Below the pieces are notes generated by a model that saw only the letters and a list, made by a program, of their open reading frames with translations, had not been told where the DNA came from and made no database searches. Below are positions 53,947-61,315 of a stretch of DNA of 64,000 nucleotides, in pieces (the first letter of the stretch is position 1; every line of letters starts with the position of its first letter). Both the position numbers and the translations under genes were made by a program. This DNA comes from a virus: the IMG/VR virus record IMGVR_UViG_3300009103_000015, positions 1 to 64,000 of that record; one strand, written 5' to 3'.

Positions 53947-54344
53947 GTGAAACAGAAAAAAACTACGATCCAGCAAAAAAAGCTAAGTTTTCTGAATTGA
54001 AGACGGAATGGGCAAAACTAAAGAAAGAAAGTAGTGCTAGTGATTCTGAACGTGCAACAGCAAAACAAAGAATCAATGCAATACAAAGGGAACTTGATTT
54101 AGAAGTCACCGATTTCAATGCTCCAAAGAAAACGAATAATGCTTCAAATTCATCAGGATCTCCACAGAGATCTAACGAAGCAAGATTCACAGAAGTAAAA
54201 GCTTTCCATGATACAGCAGGGAAATTAGCCAATGATATATTGGATAGTTTCTATGCAAACAATGGATTGACACCTGAACCAAAAGAAAGACTAATCGCTT
54301 GGGAAGGACTTTTGAAAAGCTTTGCAATCGTGTGGAGTAGATGA
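53943..54344 (+). CDS. Hypothetical charged helical protein, 133 aa
   Basis: N-terminal helical hairpin rich in K/E/A (KFSELKTEWAKLKKE), a Ser/Asn-rich linker near residues 65-80, and a second helical domain ending in IVWSR. It is coupled to the gene above and directly precedes RadA. A DNA-replication or recombination accessory is possible from context only. Confidence 0.6.
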   Translation: MSETEKNYDPAKKAKFSELKTEWAKLKKESSASDSERATAKQRINAIQRELDLEVTDFNAPKKTNNASNSSGSPQRSNEARFTEVKAFHDTAGKLANDILDSFYANNGLTPEPKERLIAWEGLLKSFAIVWSR

Positions 54345-54368
54345 ACCACACTATCCTTCCCTTTTTTA
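54330..54368 (+). terminator. Hairpin plus T-tract before radA
   Basis: GTGTGG/CCACAC stem (54330-54351) that includes the stop codon of the upstream gene, followed by CCTTCCC and a T6 run. Confidence 0.6.
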
Positions 54369-54381
54369 TGGAGATGTTAAA

Positions 54382-55674
54382 ATGGTAAAAGAAACAAAAA
54401 AGAAAGAAACAAAAAAGAAAGCAACGGTTAAATCAAAGAAAGAAGATAAAGAACCAATGACGGAAAATACAGAAGTAGAAACAACTGAAACCGAACTCAC
54501 TGAAACTGAAGTAGAATCAGAAGATGAGGTTAAGAAAAAACTACTTAGAGAAATGCTGACAACGAAAGAAACAAAAGATCCTGAAGAAGTTGACGAAATT
54601 AAAAAACAGGAACTTGAAATCGAAGAATTTGACATAGCAAAACTAGATGGAGTTGGAACTGTTCGTAAGAATAGATTGAACGAAGCTGGTATTCATACTG
54701 CTATGGATATTGTCACTGCTGGTCCAATGCCTTTGGCAGAACTAACTGGAATGGAAGTTGCTATGACAGAAAAGATGGTTAGAAAAGCAAGAGAATTTTT
54801 AGAAGCGAGTGGTGCTATTAGAAATTCATTCATGAAGGCAAGTGAACTCAAAGAATACAGAGACACAAAAATAAATTCTAAAAGATTGAAAACAGGTTCA
54901 TCAGCACTTGACAATTTGTTAGGTGGTGGAATAGAACCACAAGCTGTCACAGAGTTCTATGGAGTTTATGGTTGTGGAAAAACACAGATTTGTCATAGTC
55001 TTGCTGTAAGATGTCAATTACCTGAAGATCAAGGTGGTTTGAATGGAGAAGTTGTATGGATAGATACAGAAAACACGTTTAGACCAGAACGTATCGCAGA
55101 CATTGTTTGTGAGAACGAATTGATACCTATCAAAAAACGCAAGAAAGGTGAAAAAGCTATTCCAGAAAATCAAATGGATTTAGTAAAGTTTTTGGACAGA
55201 ATAACTGTCGCAAGAGCTTCTAGTGCATCTCATCAGGAATTAGTTTTAGAACAGATGGCACAACAACTCAAACTGGAATCTGAAGATAAGAAAGATGGAG
55301 ATCCAAGAATTGTTCTTGTGATTGTTGATTCATTAACAACTCACTTTAGATCAGAATATCTAGGTCGTGGACAACTTGCTCCAAGACAAGCAGAGTTAGG
55401 AAAGTTTCTACATAAAGTATCACGAATAGCAGAAGTGTATAACATTGCTGTTGTTGTGACAAATCAAGTATTATCTAATCCAGATCCCTTTGGAAATCCA
55501 ATTCGACCTGTCGGTGGAAACATCGTAGCTCATACTTCAACGTATAGAATTTGGTTAAGAAAAGGAACTAAAGGTAAAAGAGTAGCAAAGATGGATGATA
55601 GTCCAATGCACGCCCAAAACGAAGCAGTCTTTGAATCAGATGTTCGTGGAGTTGTGGATTCAGATGGAACTTGA
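54382..55674 (+). CDS. radA: RadA/RecA-superfamily recombinase
   Basis: 430 residues from ATG 54382; upstream in-frame codons lie in the terminator and preceding gene. Residues 1-80 are a K/E/T-rich tail not typical of cellular RadA. A helix-hairpin-helix domain follows (about 84-142, LDGVGTVRKNRLNEAGI). The core has Walker A GVYGCGKT (194-201), WIDTENTFRPERI, Walker B (VLVIVDSL) and the NQVLSNPDPFGNP loop. Catalyses strand exchange in recombination-dependent replication and repair. Archaeal RadA type, not bacterial RecA. Confidence 0.93.
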   Translation: MVKETKKKETKKKATVKSKKEDKEPMTENTEVETTETELTETEVESEDEVKKKLLREMLTTKETKDPEEVDEIKKQELEIEEFDIAKLDGVGTVRKNRLNEAGIHTAMDIVTAGPMPLAELTGMEVAMTEKMVRKAREFLEASGAIRNSFMKASELKEYRDTKINSKRLKTGSSALDNLLGGGIEPQAVTEFYGVYGCGKTQICHSLAVRCQLPEDQGGLNGEVVWIDTENTFRPERIADIVCENELIPIKKRKKGEKAIPENQMDLVKFLDRITVARASSASHQELVLEQMAQQLKLESEDKKDGDPRIVLVIVDSLTTHFRSEYLGRGQLAPRQAELGKFLHKVSRIAEVYNIAVVVTNQVLSNPDPFGNPIRPVGGNIVAHTSTYRIWLRKGTKGKRVAKMDDSPMHAQNEAVFESDVRGVVDSDGT

Positions 55675-55692
55675 TATTCCTTTCCTTTTTTC
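55675..55692 (+). terminator. T-tract terminator after radA
   Basis: ATATTCCTTTCC followed by T6C right after the stop. A weak GGAA/TTCC stem overlaps the end of the gene. Confidence 0.4.
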
Positions 55693-55707
55693 TAATGGAG
55701 TAATGAA

Positions 55708-55863
55708 ATGGTAGAAACAAATTGCAAAATATGTGAAAGAGAAATTTCAAAACATGATCCTTTAGCTTTGAGAGTTTGTTTATTGAAAGCTATAAGGGAA
55801 ATTGAAAGATTACAGTTATCTCGTAAGAAGGTTAGAAAACCAACGAATAACAAAAAACAATAG
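55708..55863 (+). CDS. CxxC mini-protein, 51 aa
   Basis: NCKICEREISKHD at the N-terminus gives C, C and H ligands. The remainder is an amphipathic helix and a basic tail (SRKKVRKPTNNKK). Possible nucleic-acid binder. Its stop is immediately followed by a perfect SD for the next gene. Confidence 0.55.
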   Translation: MVETNCKICEREISKHDPLALRVCLLKAIREIERLQLSRKKVRKPTNNKKQ

Positions 55864-55870
55864 GAGGTGA
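55863..55870 (+). promoter_or_regulatory. Perfect Shine-Dalgarno GGAGGTGA
   Basis: GGAGGTGA lies about 10 nt before the ATG at 55881. It is complementary to the conserved 3' end of archaeal 16S rRNA and is the strongest ribosome site in the window, setting the start of the secreted protein. Confidence 0.7.
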
Positions 55871-55880
55871 AACAAAAAAA

Positions 55881-56585
55881 ATGAGAGTGAAAAACATAGC
55901 ACTGTTAAGTATGGTTGCATTGTTAAGTGCAATCACATTGACGGTCACAGCAAACGCAGAGCAGTATGAAATTACTGGAAGTGATATGCCTTTGATGTTA
56001 GAAGTAAAACAATCTGACAAACTACATTTCACAGGTGATCCATCAGGTGTAAAAGGCTTTGAAGCAATAGATAGAAATCATCATTGGTTTAATTGTCAAT
56101 CTGGTTGGGGTGCAGATGAATACGCAGTTTGTGTAATTGACTTTAGTGATTTCGATCTAGGATATCACGAATGGGTTGATAGAACAACAAAGATCACAGG
56201 TAAATTCTATGTGATGGAAGGTGAAACAGCAGAAGTAAAATCTAACACTTCACATCAAGAAGTATCAGCACAAGCAAAGAACTTCAAAACACAGATAGAA
56301 GCAAAAATCAGTGAGAGGATTACTCCCTTAGAAAAAGAAATTGCTGAATTGAAATTACATTTAGCAAATTCTAATGAGAGAGAAATACTTTATCAGAATC
56401 AAATTTCTACACTGAAATCGGAGTTAACAACTGCTAACAATATTGCAGAGGAAAACATAGGTAAGATAGAGGAATTGAATACTGCAAACGCAACAATAGA
56501 ACAATACAAGAAAGATGCTGAAAACTGGAAAGCTGTTGCATTAGAACAGTTGAAAGTTATGGCAGAGATTCTAGGATTGTTCTAA
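55881..56585 (+). CDS. Secreted cupredoxin-like and coiled-coil protein
   Basis: 234 residues. Signal peptide at residues 1-27 (ending TANAEQ). Residues about 28-115 look like a cupredoxin sandwich (FNCQSG, AVCVIDFSD, YHEWVDRTTKITGKFYVME), but the C-H-M copper set is incomplete, so metal binding is doubtful. Residues 125-234 form a long coiled coil. An extracellular or virion-surface role is likely. Cupredoxins are abundant in ammonia-oxidising archaea, so the first domain may be host-derived. Confidence 0.6.
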   Translation: MRVKNIALLSMVALLSAITLTVTANAEQYEITGSDMPLMLEVKQSDKLHFTGDPSGVKGFEAIDRNHHWFNCQSGWGADEYAVCVIDFSDFDLGYHEWVDRTTKITGKFYVMEGETAEVKSNTSHQEVSAQAKNFKTQIEAKISERITPLEKEIAELKLHLANSNEREILYQNQISTLKSELTTANNIAEENIGKIEELNTANATIEQYKKDAENWKAVALEQLKVMAEILGLF

Positions 56586-56603
56586 TCCCTCTTTCTTTTT
56601 TTT
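56574..56603 (+). terminator. Hairpin plus T-tract after the cupredoxin-like gene
   Basis: GGATT/AATCC stem with a 5-nt loop spanning the stop codon, then CTCTTTC and T8. Confidence 0.6.
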
Positions 56604-56608
56604 ATGAA

Positions 56609-56749
56609 ATGTCTGAAAAACAAAAATGCCCTCATTGTGCGTATGAACTTCTTGGAGAACAAAAATTGTTTTCAACTTGCCCTTATTGTATGAATCCAAT
56701 CAGATTAACAGATTATGACAAAGAGGTAAATAATGATAATGAAAAATAA
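56609..56749 (+). CDS. Zinc-ribbon mini-protein, 46 aa
   Basis: CPHCAYEL and CPYCMNPI, a rubredoxin-like knuckle pair 17 residues apart, followed by an acidic tail. Overlaps the AbrB-like gene by 17 nt. Confidence 0.6.
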   Translation: MSEKQKCPHCAYELLGEQKLFSTCPYCMNPIRLTDYDKEVNNDNEK

Positions 56750-57158
56750 AACTATGGACAACGAGATTGTTATAGAGAAGGGAATGAGAGTAGAACTTCC
56801 ACCACAATTCGTAAAGTTCTGGAATCTAAAAGAAGGAGATAACGTAATTGTTTACAAAGGAAAAGAAACAGTTATGCTACTTCCACCTATCAAAACAAAT
56901 AGGAAAAGACAGAAAAGAGGAAACGTTTCATTACAAGAACAACTTCTTGCAATGATAAACAATGCTGACAAACCAATAGAAATGGAACAGCTAATGATTC
57001 CAGATAGAGCAAGATCTACAATTCGTGGAAGACTTTCTGAACTTCACAAACAAGGTAAAGTAATCAAGACGTTCAATAAAAGAACTGGATTAATTTACTA
57101 CAAAAAAGTTGAGGAAAAAAACTGGAACGAACCTATGGGAGTGAAAGTAAGTGAGTGA
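56733..57158 (+). CDS. AbrB-type plus winged-helix transcription regulator
   Basis: 141 residues. Residues about 10-52 form a SpoVT/AbrB swapped-hairpin (IVIEKGMRVELPPQFVKFW, LKEGDNVIVY, VMLLPP). Residues 65-125 form a winged helix (LQEQLLAMINNADKPIEMEQ, then a recognition helix and KTGLIYYKK wing). Two DNA-binding folds in one small protein suggest a viral transcription switch, possibly acting on the palindromes in this window. Confidence 0.68.
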   Translation: MIMKNKTMDNEIVIEKGMRVELPPQFVKFWNLKEGDNVIVYKGKETVMLLPPIKTNRKRQKRGNVSLQEQLLAMINNADKPIEMEQLMIPDRARSTIRGRLSELHKQGKVIKTFNKRTGLIYYKKVEEKNWNEPMGVKVSE

Positions 57159-58128
57159 TTCCTCAACTCTCGATTCTTTTTTTACAGAAGAAGAACAGAA
57201 AGAACAAAAGAAACAAGAGAAATTAAAAAGTATTGAAAAACAAATAGATTATCATAAGTCATTAGAAGAAGTATCTGATGTTCTCGATAATGATAAAAAT
57301 CCTCATTCTAAAATTATAGAAGAAAGAAAAGAAGCCTTTAAGGAATTAAAGAAAACAGATGAACAGAAAAAACTACCTGAAGAAAGATTGCATTATGATG
57401 AAGATACTAAAGAATGGAAAGAGATTATTCCAGTAGAAGAACAACCTAGTGAAACCAATCTCTTTGTAAATAATAATGGAACTCATATAGCAAAACAAGA
57501 ACTATTGAATTTGAAATGGGGATCAACTCATGTCTATAAAGTTGGAAGTAATTATTATGGATGGGGAGATATGATTCATAATGATGAAGATAACATAAAA
57601 CATAATCTAATTAGAATGAGAGAACTTGCAATTAAGAATAAATTTAGTGGATTATACAAAGCATACGATTCAGATATGGGAGAACATGAACCAACAATAT
57701 CAAATGATCTTAAAAAATTATTGAATGATCCACTTAGACAATTCAAAAATAAAGAAGATAAAAGATTGTTTTCAATAATATTAGAAGCAAACAAAGTGTA
57801 TGAAGAACAGGTTTATCAGATATTTGAAGATCATGTAGAATTATGTGATGAGAATATATTACAAAGTATAGAAAAATGTGAAGAATCTTTTCCAAAAGAT
57901 GATGATCAAGAAGATGAAAAACTATACGAAGATCAAGGTTGTGTAGTAATTGAAAGAGAAGAAGGTGAAAGAGTGACAGATTCAACTTCAGTAGATGAAA
58001 ACGGAAATGAGAGTAAAGTAGTAGAAGTAGATGTTGTAGATTACAAAGATGGTAAATTATTAGATAGAGTTATCGCTAAAAAACAACCAAAGATTCAAGA
58101 CTTCGATGCAGATTACTTTAATGAATGA
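57151..58128 (+). CDS. Hypothetical charged protein, 325 aa
   Basis: GTG start overlapping the regulator gene by 8 nt. The N-terminal 100 residues are a K/E coiled coil. The central region (VYKVGSNYYGWGDM, NLIRMRELAIKNK) is mixed alpha/beta. The C-terminal part is acidic. No family recognised. It is coupled to the nuclease-like gene by ATGA, so the two may work together. Confidence 0.65.
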   Translation: MSDSSTLDSFFTEEEQKEQKKQEKLKSIEKQIDYHKSLEEVSDVLDNDKNPHSKIIEERKEAFKELKKTDEQKKLPEERLHYDEDTKEWKEIIPVEEQPSETNLFVNNNGTHIAKQELLNLKWGSTHVYKVGSNYYGWGDMIHNDEDNIKHNLIRMRELAIKNKFSGLYKAYDSDMGEHEPTISNDLKKLLNDPLRQFKNKEDKRLFSIILEANKVYEEQVYQIFEDHVELCDENILQSIEKCEESFPKDDDQEDEKLYEDQGCVVIEREEGERVTDSTSVDENGNESKVVEVDVVDYKDGKLLDRVIAKKQPKIQDFDADYFNE

Positions 58129-58544
58129 TGGCAGGGAAGAAATCTTGGATGCACAGAAATTGTGATGCTAATCAATTTAGACCTGAACAATATTATTGCT
58201 ACAAATTACTGTTTGAACTAATGCCACCTAATTTTGAAATAACAATGGAATATCCAGTAAAAGATCTGAAAGATGTAGATGGAATACTTAGTAAAAATGC
58301 TCTATTAGATATCGCTGTAATTTCTAAAGAACATAAAGTTGCATTTCGTCTTAATGGAGAAGTTCATGAAAAGAAAAGACAGGCAATAAAAGATCAAGAT
58401 CAAAGAATAATCTTGGAAGGTAATGGTTGGAAAGTTTATGATTTGAATAAATATGATATTCCTGAATTGTGGGATAGGAAAGCATATACTAAAGAACAGG
58501 CAAAAGATGCTCTATTAAGAGAGATAAGAAATGCCAAAGTGTAA
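58125..58544 (+). CDS. VSR/DUF559-like nuclease-fold protein
   Basis: 139 residues. LLDIAVISKEHKVAFRLNGEVH gives the D...N-G-E-x-H core, followed by KDQDQRIILEGNGWKVYDL, as in very-short-patch-repair-like endonuclease domains. DNA nicking or cleavage is plausible. The lysine of the classical D-ExK triad is not obvious, so activity is uncertain. Confidence 0.6.
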   Translation: MMAGKKSWMHRNCDANQFRPEQYYCYKLLFELMPPNFEITMEYPVKDLKDVDGILSKNALLDIAVISKEHKVAFRLNGEVHEKKRQAIKDQDQRIILEGNGWKVYDLNKYDIPELWDRKAYTKEQAKDALLREIRNAKV

Positions 58545-58902
58545 AAAATGTGAAGATGGTAGAGATTACAAATGGGACACAGTCTATGGAGAATCAACAG
58601 GCAAATGGAGATTGTGGGATTCTGATAGAGAATTACCACATAAATGTTCAGGTAAGAAAAAACCCAAGTTTAAGATTAAAACTGAAACATTATGGAAGAA
58701 AGACTGGAAGCCTGAAATGGATTTACCTTCTGTGAGACTTTGTGGAATCTGTAATGATGGAACAAAATGTATCGTTAATGAAGATTGTGAGAGTTGTAAG
58801 CCAAGAAAACTATCATGCAAAGAATGGTGTCCTGTATGCAAGAAACATCCAAACATTATTCTCGTCACTTCTGATGAAAATTCTCGTCTAAAAAATGATT
58901 GA
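58531..58902 (+). CDS. Multi-CxxC zinc protein, 123 aa
   Basis: CKKCEDG, a GKWRLWDSDRELPHKC segment typical of small phage zinc proteins, then CGICND, CESC and CPVCKKH. At least two zinc sites. Overlaps the previous gene by 14 nt. T-rich tracts follow the stop and may end the transcript. Confidence 0.65.
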   Translation: MPKCKKCEDGRDYKWDTVYGESTGKWRLWDSDRELPHKCSGKKKPKFKIKTETLWKKDWKPEMDLPSVRLCGICNDGTKCIVNEDCESCKPRKLSCKEWCPVCKKHPNIILVTSDENSRLKND

Positions 58903-59062
58903 TTTTTTCTTGATTTTTTACTCATGAGATTCTTTACTTTATTTATTTTTAGACTGGTAATAAAAAAAATTTTTAAAATAAAATTATTATTATACAAAGG
59001 TTAAGATGCTACGAAGGTAATTTTAATAACTTGGTTAAAGTAAAAAGTAAAAAGTAAAAAAA
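58903..59062 (+). promoter_or_regulatory. AT-rich promoter region with AAAAAGT repeats
   Basis: Begins with T-tracts suited to termination. Contains a long A/T segment (58962-58995) and three tandem AAAAAGT-type units just before the start at 59063. No ORF of note. Probable new transcription start. Confidence 0.35.
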
Positions 59063-59317
59063 ATGGTTGGCAGACGTAATGAAATCAGAATGATGCAAAG
59101 AATGATAAATCTCATAAAAGAGAAGAAGGTCATACATAATTATGATTTAAGAGAAAAGTTGAATATCTCAAAAAGTCAATATAATTCAATAAAGCCTGAC
59201 TTAGAACATCAATTCGATTGGCAGGTGAAGTATGATAAACAATCTAAATGCTGGAGATATGTTGGTGTTGAATCAACTTCAGAGATAGAGGAGAAGAAAA
59301 AAGGAAATGCATTGTAA
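59063..59317 (+). CDS. Winged-helix DNA-binding protein, 84 aa
   Basis: Basic N-terminus (VGRRNEIRMMQRM), then helix, helix, recognition helix (NISKSQYNSIKPDLE) and a wing (WQVKYDKQSKCWRYVG). First gene of the distal zinc-protein run, so possibly its regulator. Confidence 0.6.
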   Translation: MVGRRNEIRMMQRMINLIKEKKVIHNYDLREKLNISKSQYNSIKPDLEHQFDWQVKYDKQSKCWRYVGVESTSEIEEKKKGNAL

Positions 59318-59498
59318 GTATAAAGGGTGTAAGATAACTACAAGAAATGGTCATCGACATATTAATTGGGAGAAGTGGCAGTTGTGTAAAGAACACGCAT
59401 GGAAATTACACAAGAAAGAATTACCTAAGACATTCATTTCAGGAAGACTTGCAGAACCTAAAAAAATGCAATTCAAAAAGAAGGAGAATAAGAAATGA
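59307..59498 (+). CDS. Basic zinc protein, 63 aa
   Basis: CKYKGC, H-R-H and CKEH supply a C3H-like site. The C-terminal third is lysine rich. Possible nucleic-acid binding. Overlaps both neighbours. Confidence 0.6.
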   Translation: MHCKYKGCKITTRNGHRHINWEKWQLCKEHAWKLHKKELPKTFISGRLAEPKKMQFKKKENKK

Positions 59499-59641
59499 CA
59501 TATTGTTCAAATGTGGAACATTATATGTGTCCTGATTGTTTTTGTGTTTATACAAAAAAAGAACTTAGTATTGAAGAATTAGATCACTTACCTGATTTCA
59601 AATGTTGTTGTAAATGCCATGATGGAGATAATGAAGAATGA
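59495..59641 (+). CDS. CxCxCH-type mini-protein, 48 aa
   Basis: ATG 59495 in an ATGA overlap with the gene above. CPDCFC near the start and CCCKCHDG near the end. Fifth member of the CxCxCH set. Coupled to the nuclease-like gene at 59638. Confidence 0.6.
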   Translation: MTYCSNVEHYMCPDCFCVYTKKELSIEELDHLPDFKCCCKCHDGDNEE

Positions 59642-60171
59642 TTACTACTGAAGATATTCAACACGTTATAATAACTAAAGAGATGTTAGATTATGCTAAA
59701 AGTTTAGAGAGAGCAATGCAAATGAACAGAACAAAAGCTTCAGAAGTTGACACTCTCACAGGTTTAATGGGAGAACTAGTATTTGCTGAATATTGGTATG
59801 GAAACTTTAAGATGGGAAATACGCATGATAACTTAGTAGATAATTTTGGTCAACCAGACTTTGAAGGAAGGTTTGAAGTAAAAGCATCTTGCTTTCCATT
59901 TAGTATGAAACTTAATTTACTCATTAGAGAAGATTATGCAAAGAAAAGAACTCCACCTTTCTATATTCAGATTCTATTTGATACAGACAAAAAGGAAATA
60001 ACAACAGATACATCTGCTTTAATCGTGGGCTACAAAGATGGGGAATTAGCACATAAAGGAGAACTAAAAGAGATGAGAGGTGTAGAAGGTTTCAAATGCT
60101 ATCATACAGAGTTTTCAGATCTAGATCCAATAGAGGATTTAGCATGGGTTTTGAAAGGAGGTAATGAATAA
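59638..60171 (+). CDS. PD-(D/E)XK nuclease-like protein, 177 aa
   Basis: GLMGELVFAEYW gives the helix-1 glutamate, and GQPDFEGRFEVKAS supplies D...E-V-K. The remaining strands fit a restriction-endonuclease-like fold. Likely a DNA endonuclease for recombination, host DNA degradation or exclusion. No partner methylase is present in the window. Confidence 0.65.
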   Translation: MITTEDIQHVIITKEMLDYAKSLERAMQMNRTKASEVDTLTGLMGELVFAEYWYGNFKMGNTHDNLVDNFGQPDFEGRFEVKASCFPFSMKLNLLIREDYAKKRTPPFYIQILFDTDKKEITTDTSALIVGYKDGELAHKGELKEMRGVEGFKCYHTEFSDLDPIEDLAWVLKGGNE

Positions 60172-60272
60172 TGGGTCAATGTCAATGTGGTCAATATGTC
60201 ATGTATTCAAAGATGTGTAGAAGATGTTATAAAAAACAAAGAAAGGAGAAAGATAATGCCTTGCAAAAGTAA
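60171..60272 (+). CDS. Zinc mini-protein, 33 aa
   Basis: CQCGQYVMYSKMCRRCYKK is a compact four-cysteine knuckle with a basic tail. TAATG overlap with the gene above and 17-nt overlap with the next. Confidence 0.5.
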   Translation: MGQCQCGQYVMYSKMCRRCYKKQRKEKDNALQK

Positions 60273-60468
60273 ATGTGATAAGTGGAAAGCAAAAAAACCA
60301 CTTCCACCTTTGACAAGATATTCTGAAGGTCAAAAATATTGTAATACCTGTATGATATTTATTATGTGGAATGGATTATACTGTCCATGTTGTAATTACA
60401 GACTTAGAGAAAGTCCAAGAAATAGTAAAGTGAAAAGAGCACATAAGGAGTTAATGAATAATGTCTAG
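60256..60468 (+). CDS. CPCC-type zinc protein, second copy
   Basis: 70 residues from ATG 60256. CKSKC, SEGQKYCNTC, YCPCCNYRLR and SPRNSKVKR align with the product at 20160. The same layout is, from memory, common in Nitrosopumilus-type genomes. A longer frame from 60187 runs through the previous mini-gene. Confidence 0.7.
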   Translation: MPCKSKCDKWKAKKPLPPLTRYSEGQKYCNTCMIFIMWNGLYCPCCNYRLRESPRNSKVKRAHKELMNNV

Positions 60469-60724
60469 GCAATTAAGATTGTTTGATGAAGATCATCAAG
60501 ATCAGGTAGATGTTGTAAAGAGTATGTGGGATAACAAATATCCATGTCCATGTTGTGATGTAGGAAAATTACATTTCAGTAAGACTGGACCACAGATAGA
60601 CAATGATAAAGATTCATTCTTCTATGGTCAACTAGTTGTTAGATTATTCATAAGTTGTGAGAACTGCCATACGAGTTTTATAAGACATTATAGTAAAGGA
60701 GAGTATGATGGAAAGTTCGATTGA
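60461..60724 (+). CDS. Zinc-ribbon protein, 87 aa
   Basis: YPCPCCDVGKLHF and ISCENCHTSF, about 47 residues apart, form a ribbon resembling those in phage transcription- or recombination-linked proteins. It overlaps its neighbours by 8 and 20 nt. Confidence 0.6.
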   Translation: MSRQLRLFDEDHQDQVDVVKSMWDNKYPCPCCDVGKLHFSKTGPQIDNDKDSFFYGQLVVRLFISCENCHTSFIRHYSKGEYDGKFD

Positions 60725-60899
60725 TAGACCAGATTGGAAAAAAGAATGCTGTGGTGTAAAGTGGAATCTTAATCATGTCATAAGATGTCTTCATTGTGGC
60801 AACACTTTGAGAGAACAAAGAAAGTTTCCAAAAAAGGTTGTTAATAAAGATCTCGAAGATACTAAAGATACTGTAAATACTAAAGGCACAATAGAATGA
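60705..60899 (+). CDS. Zinc mini-protein, 64 aa
   Basis: ECCGVKW and CLHCGNTLREQ supply four cysteines. Threonine/aspartate-rich tail. ATG 60705 or 60708. Function unknown. Confidence 0.55.
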   Translation: MMESSIDRPDWKKECCGVKWNLNHVIRCLHCGNTLREQRKFPKKVVNKDLEDTKDTVNTKGTIE

Positions 60900-61138
60900 G
60901 CTGGTTTCCTAGCGATTGGATAGCCAAAGAGAATCTCAAAAAACAGAAGAAAGAAGCAAAGCCTAAGAAAGCAAATTTTGAAGTTAAGCATAGAACCTCT
61001 ACTGAACTAAATAGCGATAAGATGAGATGGAAATACCATTGTCCAAATTTATGTCAGCAGAAACCTAATGGATCAAAAGGCAAAAAAACTTTTGATGGAA
61101 AAATTTGTAAAGCTTGCAAATATGAAAAAAAGTCCTAA
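60896..61138 (+). CDS. Lysine-rich zinc protein, 80 aa
   Basis: A basic N-terminal half (KKQKKEAKPKK), then HCPNLC and CKACKYEKK. A nucleic-acid-binding role is plausible. Last gene before the AT-rich iteron region. Confidence 0.6.
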   Translation: MSWFPSDWIAKENLKKQKKEAKPKKANFEVKHRTSTELNSDKMRWKYHCPNLCQQKPNGSKGKKTFDGKICKACKYEKKS

Positions 61139-61145
61139 GTTTTAT

Positions 61146-61251
61146 TTACTTAATTTTTACCATTTTTTCTTAAGTAATAGTTTGACAATTTAGGAATTTA
61201 TTAATTTACTAATTACTTAATTTATTACTTAAGAAATTAAGTATTACTTAA
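61146..61251. repeat. Iterated TTACTTAA / TTAAGTAA sites
   Basis: TTACTTAA occurs at 61146, 61213, 61225 and 61244, TTAAGTAA at 61170, and TTAAGTAT (7 of 8) at 61237. Two copies form a perfect TACTTAA/TTAAGTA palindrome around GAAA (61226-61243). The flanking DNA is almost pure A/T. Candidate replication-origin iterons or a multi-site operator. Confidence 0.55.
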
Positions 61252-61280
61252 TCGGTTGAATTTACGGAGGGATTTACGGA

Positions 61281-61303
61281 GTGGTCTTATATCTTACGAC
61301 CAC
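61281..61303. promoter_or_regulatory. Palindromic operator enclosing a TATA box
   Basis: GTGGTC and GACCAC flank 11 nt that hold TTATATC, itself about 26 nt before the ATG at 61316. A bound dimer would block TBP. Two ATTTACGGAG direct repeats (61258-61280) lie just upstream. Confidence 0.55.
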
Positions 61304-61315
61304 GTAGTAGTTTTT

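Noticed and set aside
54322-54381. Upstream start for the RadA protein
   Set aside because: The extra 20 codons lie in the terminator hairpin and the end of the preceding gene. ATG 54382 follows the T-tract.
60187-60255. Upstream start of the second CPCC protein
   Set aside because: The paralogue at 20160 begins at the equivalent of ATG 60256, and the added part is a shadow of the 60171 mini-gene.
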